From assembly GCA_029718625.1 (NCBI GenBank), contig CM056376.1:86904356-86968355 (forward strand): a stretch of DNA of 64,000 nucleotides, in the 5' to 3' direction. The position numbers were made by a program, and so were the translations under genes. Below the pieces are notes generated by a model. That model searched no databases. It saw only the letters and a list, made by a program, of their open reading frames with translations, and was not told the origin of the DNA. This document shows, in pieces, positions 61,831 through 64,000 of the stretch (positions are counted from its first letter, which is position 1; the number at the start of each line of letters is the position of its first letter). Source of the stretch: Synaphobranchus kaupii. Taxonomy: Eukaryota > Chordata > Actinopteri > Anguilliformes > Synaphobranchidae.

Positions 61831-64000
61831 GCCCTGGATGTTAGATTATGTGCGAAAACGACTGTAAAAAATATTTATTGCATATAGTCTGCCCTCCATT
61901 TGTACTTTCCCTACTCTGTTCAAATAGAGTTACAGATAGAAATGGGATGATGGGGTGCAGAAAGAAAGATTTGTTCAGTGACAGGGTGACACTCGGCTGG
62001 CATATGGACTACACTACATCGTATCCAGATACTAAGCACATTTTGGGTTCATTGACACCAGCCTTACAATATGTTGCTTATTTTAATTTAAAAAATACAT
62101 TGTCTGTCTTTAAAATAATGGAATAATGTTTTAACGCATGCTTGTTTTACTTTCTTAGTTGTACAAGACATCGAACTATAAGCTTTCGCAATAAAATTCA
62201 AGTGCCCTAAAAATGTTTACTTCAACAAACATGATTGTGTGAACCAATCTCAATGGCTATTATAGCATTCTGACTAATATCACCCCTCAAGTCAAAACAG
62301 AGACGCTACCAGAGACAGAAAAATCCTTTAAAACAACACTGCAAATGGCCAGAGAGCCTAAATACCCAGGCCACAACACAATGTCAATAAACAGCCAAGA
62401 AAGACAAAACAAGGGAGAAGGAACTTGCCATTCGATGGTCAGGCTCTGTGCAATCTGTGAAAATCCAGCCTGACCATGTCACTGTGGAAGTATACTGACA
62501 AGGTATCCCCTCATGGGATACTGTTACCCCTGTTGCATGGCAGCAAGGCGTGGCCAAGGAGGAGCTGAGGGATACCCACATGTTTTGGAGAGGTTTGAGA
62601 AAAGCTTCAAGAAATGCTTCAGATCCAAAGTTTTTTTTTTTTTCATAGCAAGTTGCTGGTGGTACATCCAGCTAAAGAACTGGCTTTCAGTGGAGTCCCT
62701 CTGTGTCCAGACTCCATTCCTGTGAGTGCCAGGGTCAGCTGTTCCACAGAGTCTCAAGGGATGATGCTTAATTAGCCAACCTGCTGTCCAGGGAGGAAGG
62801 CTTTTGGGCAGCAGGGTTTTCCCCCACCTCCTTGCGCAAGAGCGACTCCTGTAATCGCTTAGACACCTGTAATCAGGACGTGCAGTCCTCAAATACATCG
62901 ACAGGGCAGCTCCATGTGCTACTCAGTGCACTCCTGATTTGACGGATTACGTTGCAATGATGGGATGAGGTTACAGTTTTGACTGGGAATTCCAAAATAA
63001 AGTTGTTGTAATGTAACATCGTTCGATTGTCGTGAACACGCTGTGACATCACCATATATGCCAAGCACACTGAAGAACTGGGCCCACTCTCACGGCACTC
63101 CCTCTTGCACCAGTCAAATGACGCATCACAATGCTAGTACTGCTAAGTTCCTTGTTTGTGTGGACACGGGGCTCAAGTCAGAGGGGGAAAGCTGACGTTT
63201 GTGCGTATCATTTCTGGGCCTCAAGTTAGCGGACGTTAGAGCCATGAGCCCAACAACAGCGGGTGACCTCACAGGTGAACCACAACAGTTCATAGCCCGG
63301 TCACACTTACCTATCATTCGCCAAAGCGAGTCTGTGGTAAAAAAAAATGCATGCATGCAGAGATGGCCCGGCGAGGAGAATACCTGAGGCATGTGCTGAG
63401 GGCAGGCGATTATGTTTACGCTGAGGCTCACCGTCACATTTCAATTGAACCAGCATCTCAGCTGCCCTTTATTACCATCTGTGGTTTGAACTGCATTAGG
63501 GAGGCTAGGGACATAAACTAGTCCTTAGAACGTAATGCAACATGTCATCCTGATTTCCAGTTAATATCTGAACTGAGAAAAACAATAATATATTGGTTAT
63601 AAAAGATTAATGTTTCTCAAAAAGTGATCTTTGCTTACATTGTATCCCTTTAATTGTCTTTTCTTTTTTAAAGTGCTACCACATATCCACATATCCATGT
63701 GTAAAAATGGCGTATTTTGTATACTATTTCTTCTTATTTGGTCTAATTCGCCCATTATAACTAATTAAAAAATAATTGAATTCACTTTAGGAGATATAAC
63801 ATGCATTCCTCCAATTTAACTGGGAAAAAAACCCTTCACCTTTTTGTCAGAAGTCTTAAAATCTCTTAATGCCACAGAAGCGTCCCAACATATAAAAGCT
63901 TCCTAAGTCTATCGAACCAAAAATACATCAAATCGGTCAAAGTCCATGGAGAGGATATCAACTGCTACTGTCAGGAAGCACGCCTTGCATTGTCTGGGGT
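61831..64000. other. unique non-coding sequence
   Basis: No gene recognised. Frames at 62524-62898 and 63126-63437 (minus) lack domains. Confidence 0.4.

Noticed and set aside
62255..63110. Possible retroelement or gene in minus-strand frames (62524-62898)
   Set aside because: No reverse transcriptase, transposase or other motif found.

Overview
This window looks like a large intergenic (gene-desert-like) stretch of a vertebrate nuclear genome, most probably a teleost fish. The evidence is the many long (CA/GT)n and (CT)n microsatellites, three degraded Tc1/mariner copies of types common in fish, hAT- and Harbinger-like palindromic miniature elements, tRNA-derived SINE-like repeats, a 5'-truncated LINE and a broken P2X7-C-terminus-like gene copy. 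I cannot name the species. There are no operons, ribosome binding sites or bacterial gene structure, and almost all of the short open reading frames are chance or lie in simple repeats.

Layout. 0-9.6 kb: a small palindromic element (711-880), a minus-strand SINE-like repeat (985-1152), a 135-base GT array (2725-2859), a GC-rich block (3425-3960), and two internally deleted Tc1-like transposons with clear TA-flanked ends (4317-4853 and 8724-9586). 10.2-14.3 kb: a roughly 1-kb inverted repeat (10266-11308), then two tandem units each ending in a tRNA-like Pol III promoter. The second unit is split exactly in its B box by a 735-bp palindromic hAT-type element (13435-14169) with perfect 8-bp target duplications. 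14.3-23.5 kb: mostly unique sequence with a 235-bp near-perfect palindrome (18501-18736) and possible conserved regulatory blocks. 23.5-29 kb: a mobile-element-rich block with a broken P2X7-like cysteine-rich gene copy, a hAT/ZMYM-like remnant, a hAT-type miniature element, an unclassified dispersed repeat and a LINE 3' end (28018-28945, minus). 29-54 kb: mostly unique, AT- and GC-mixed sequence without genes, with several stretches dense in homeodomain/POU-like motifs (for example 29970-30215, 31300-31560, 36370-36600, 42290-42540, 44640-45640, 49740-50010, 52680-52990). These are plausible enhancers, but only by eye. 54.7-64 kb: another palindromic element (54705-54997), the only convincing candidate host coding exon (55788-56010, minus), a truncated Tc1-like element (57291 to about 58325) with a typical double-site terminal repeat, several very long microsatellites and an AT-rich, POU/homeobox-motif-rich block (61280-61830).

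No intact gene is visible. All mobile elements appear dead: the transposase remnants carry deletions, stops or frameshifts, including one that removes the codon of a catalytic aspartate. Calls of conserved non-coding blocks rest on appearance only and need alignment to other fish genomes.
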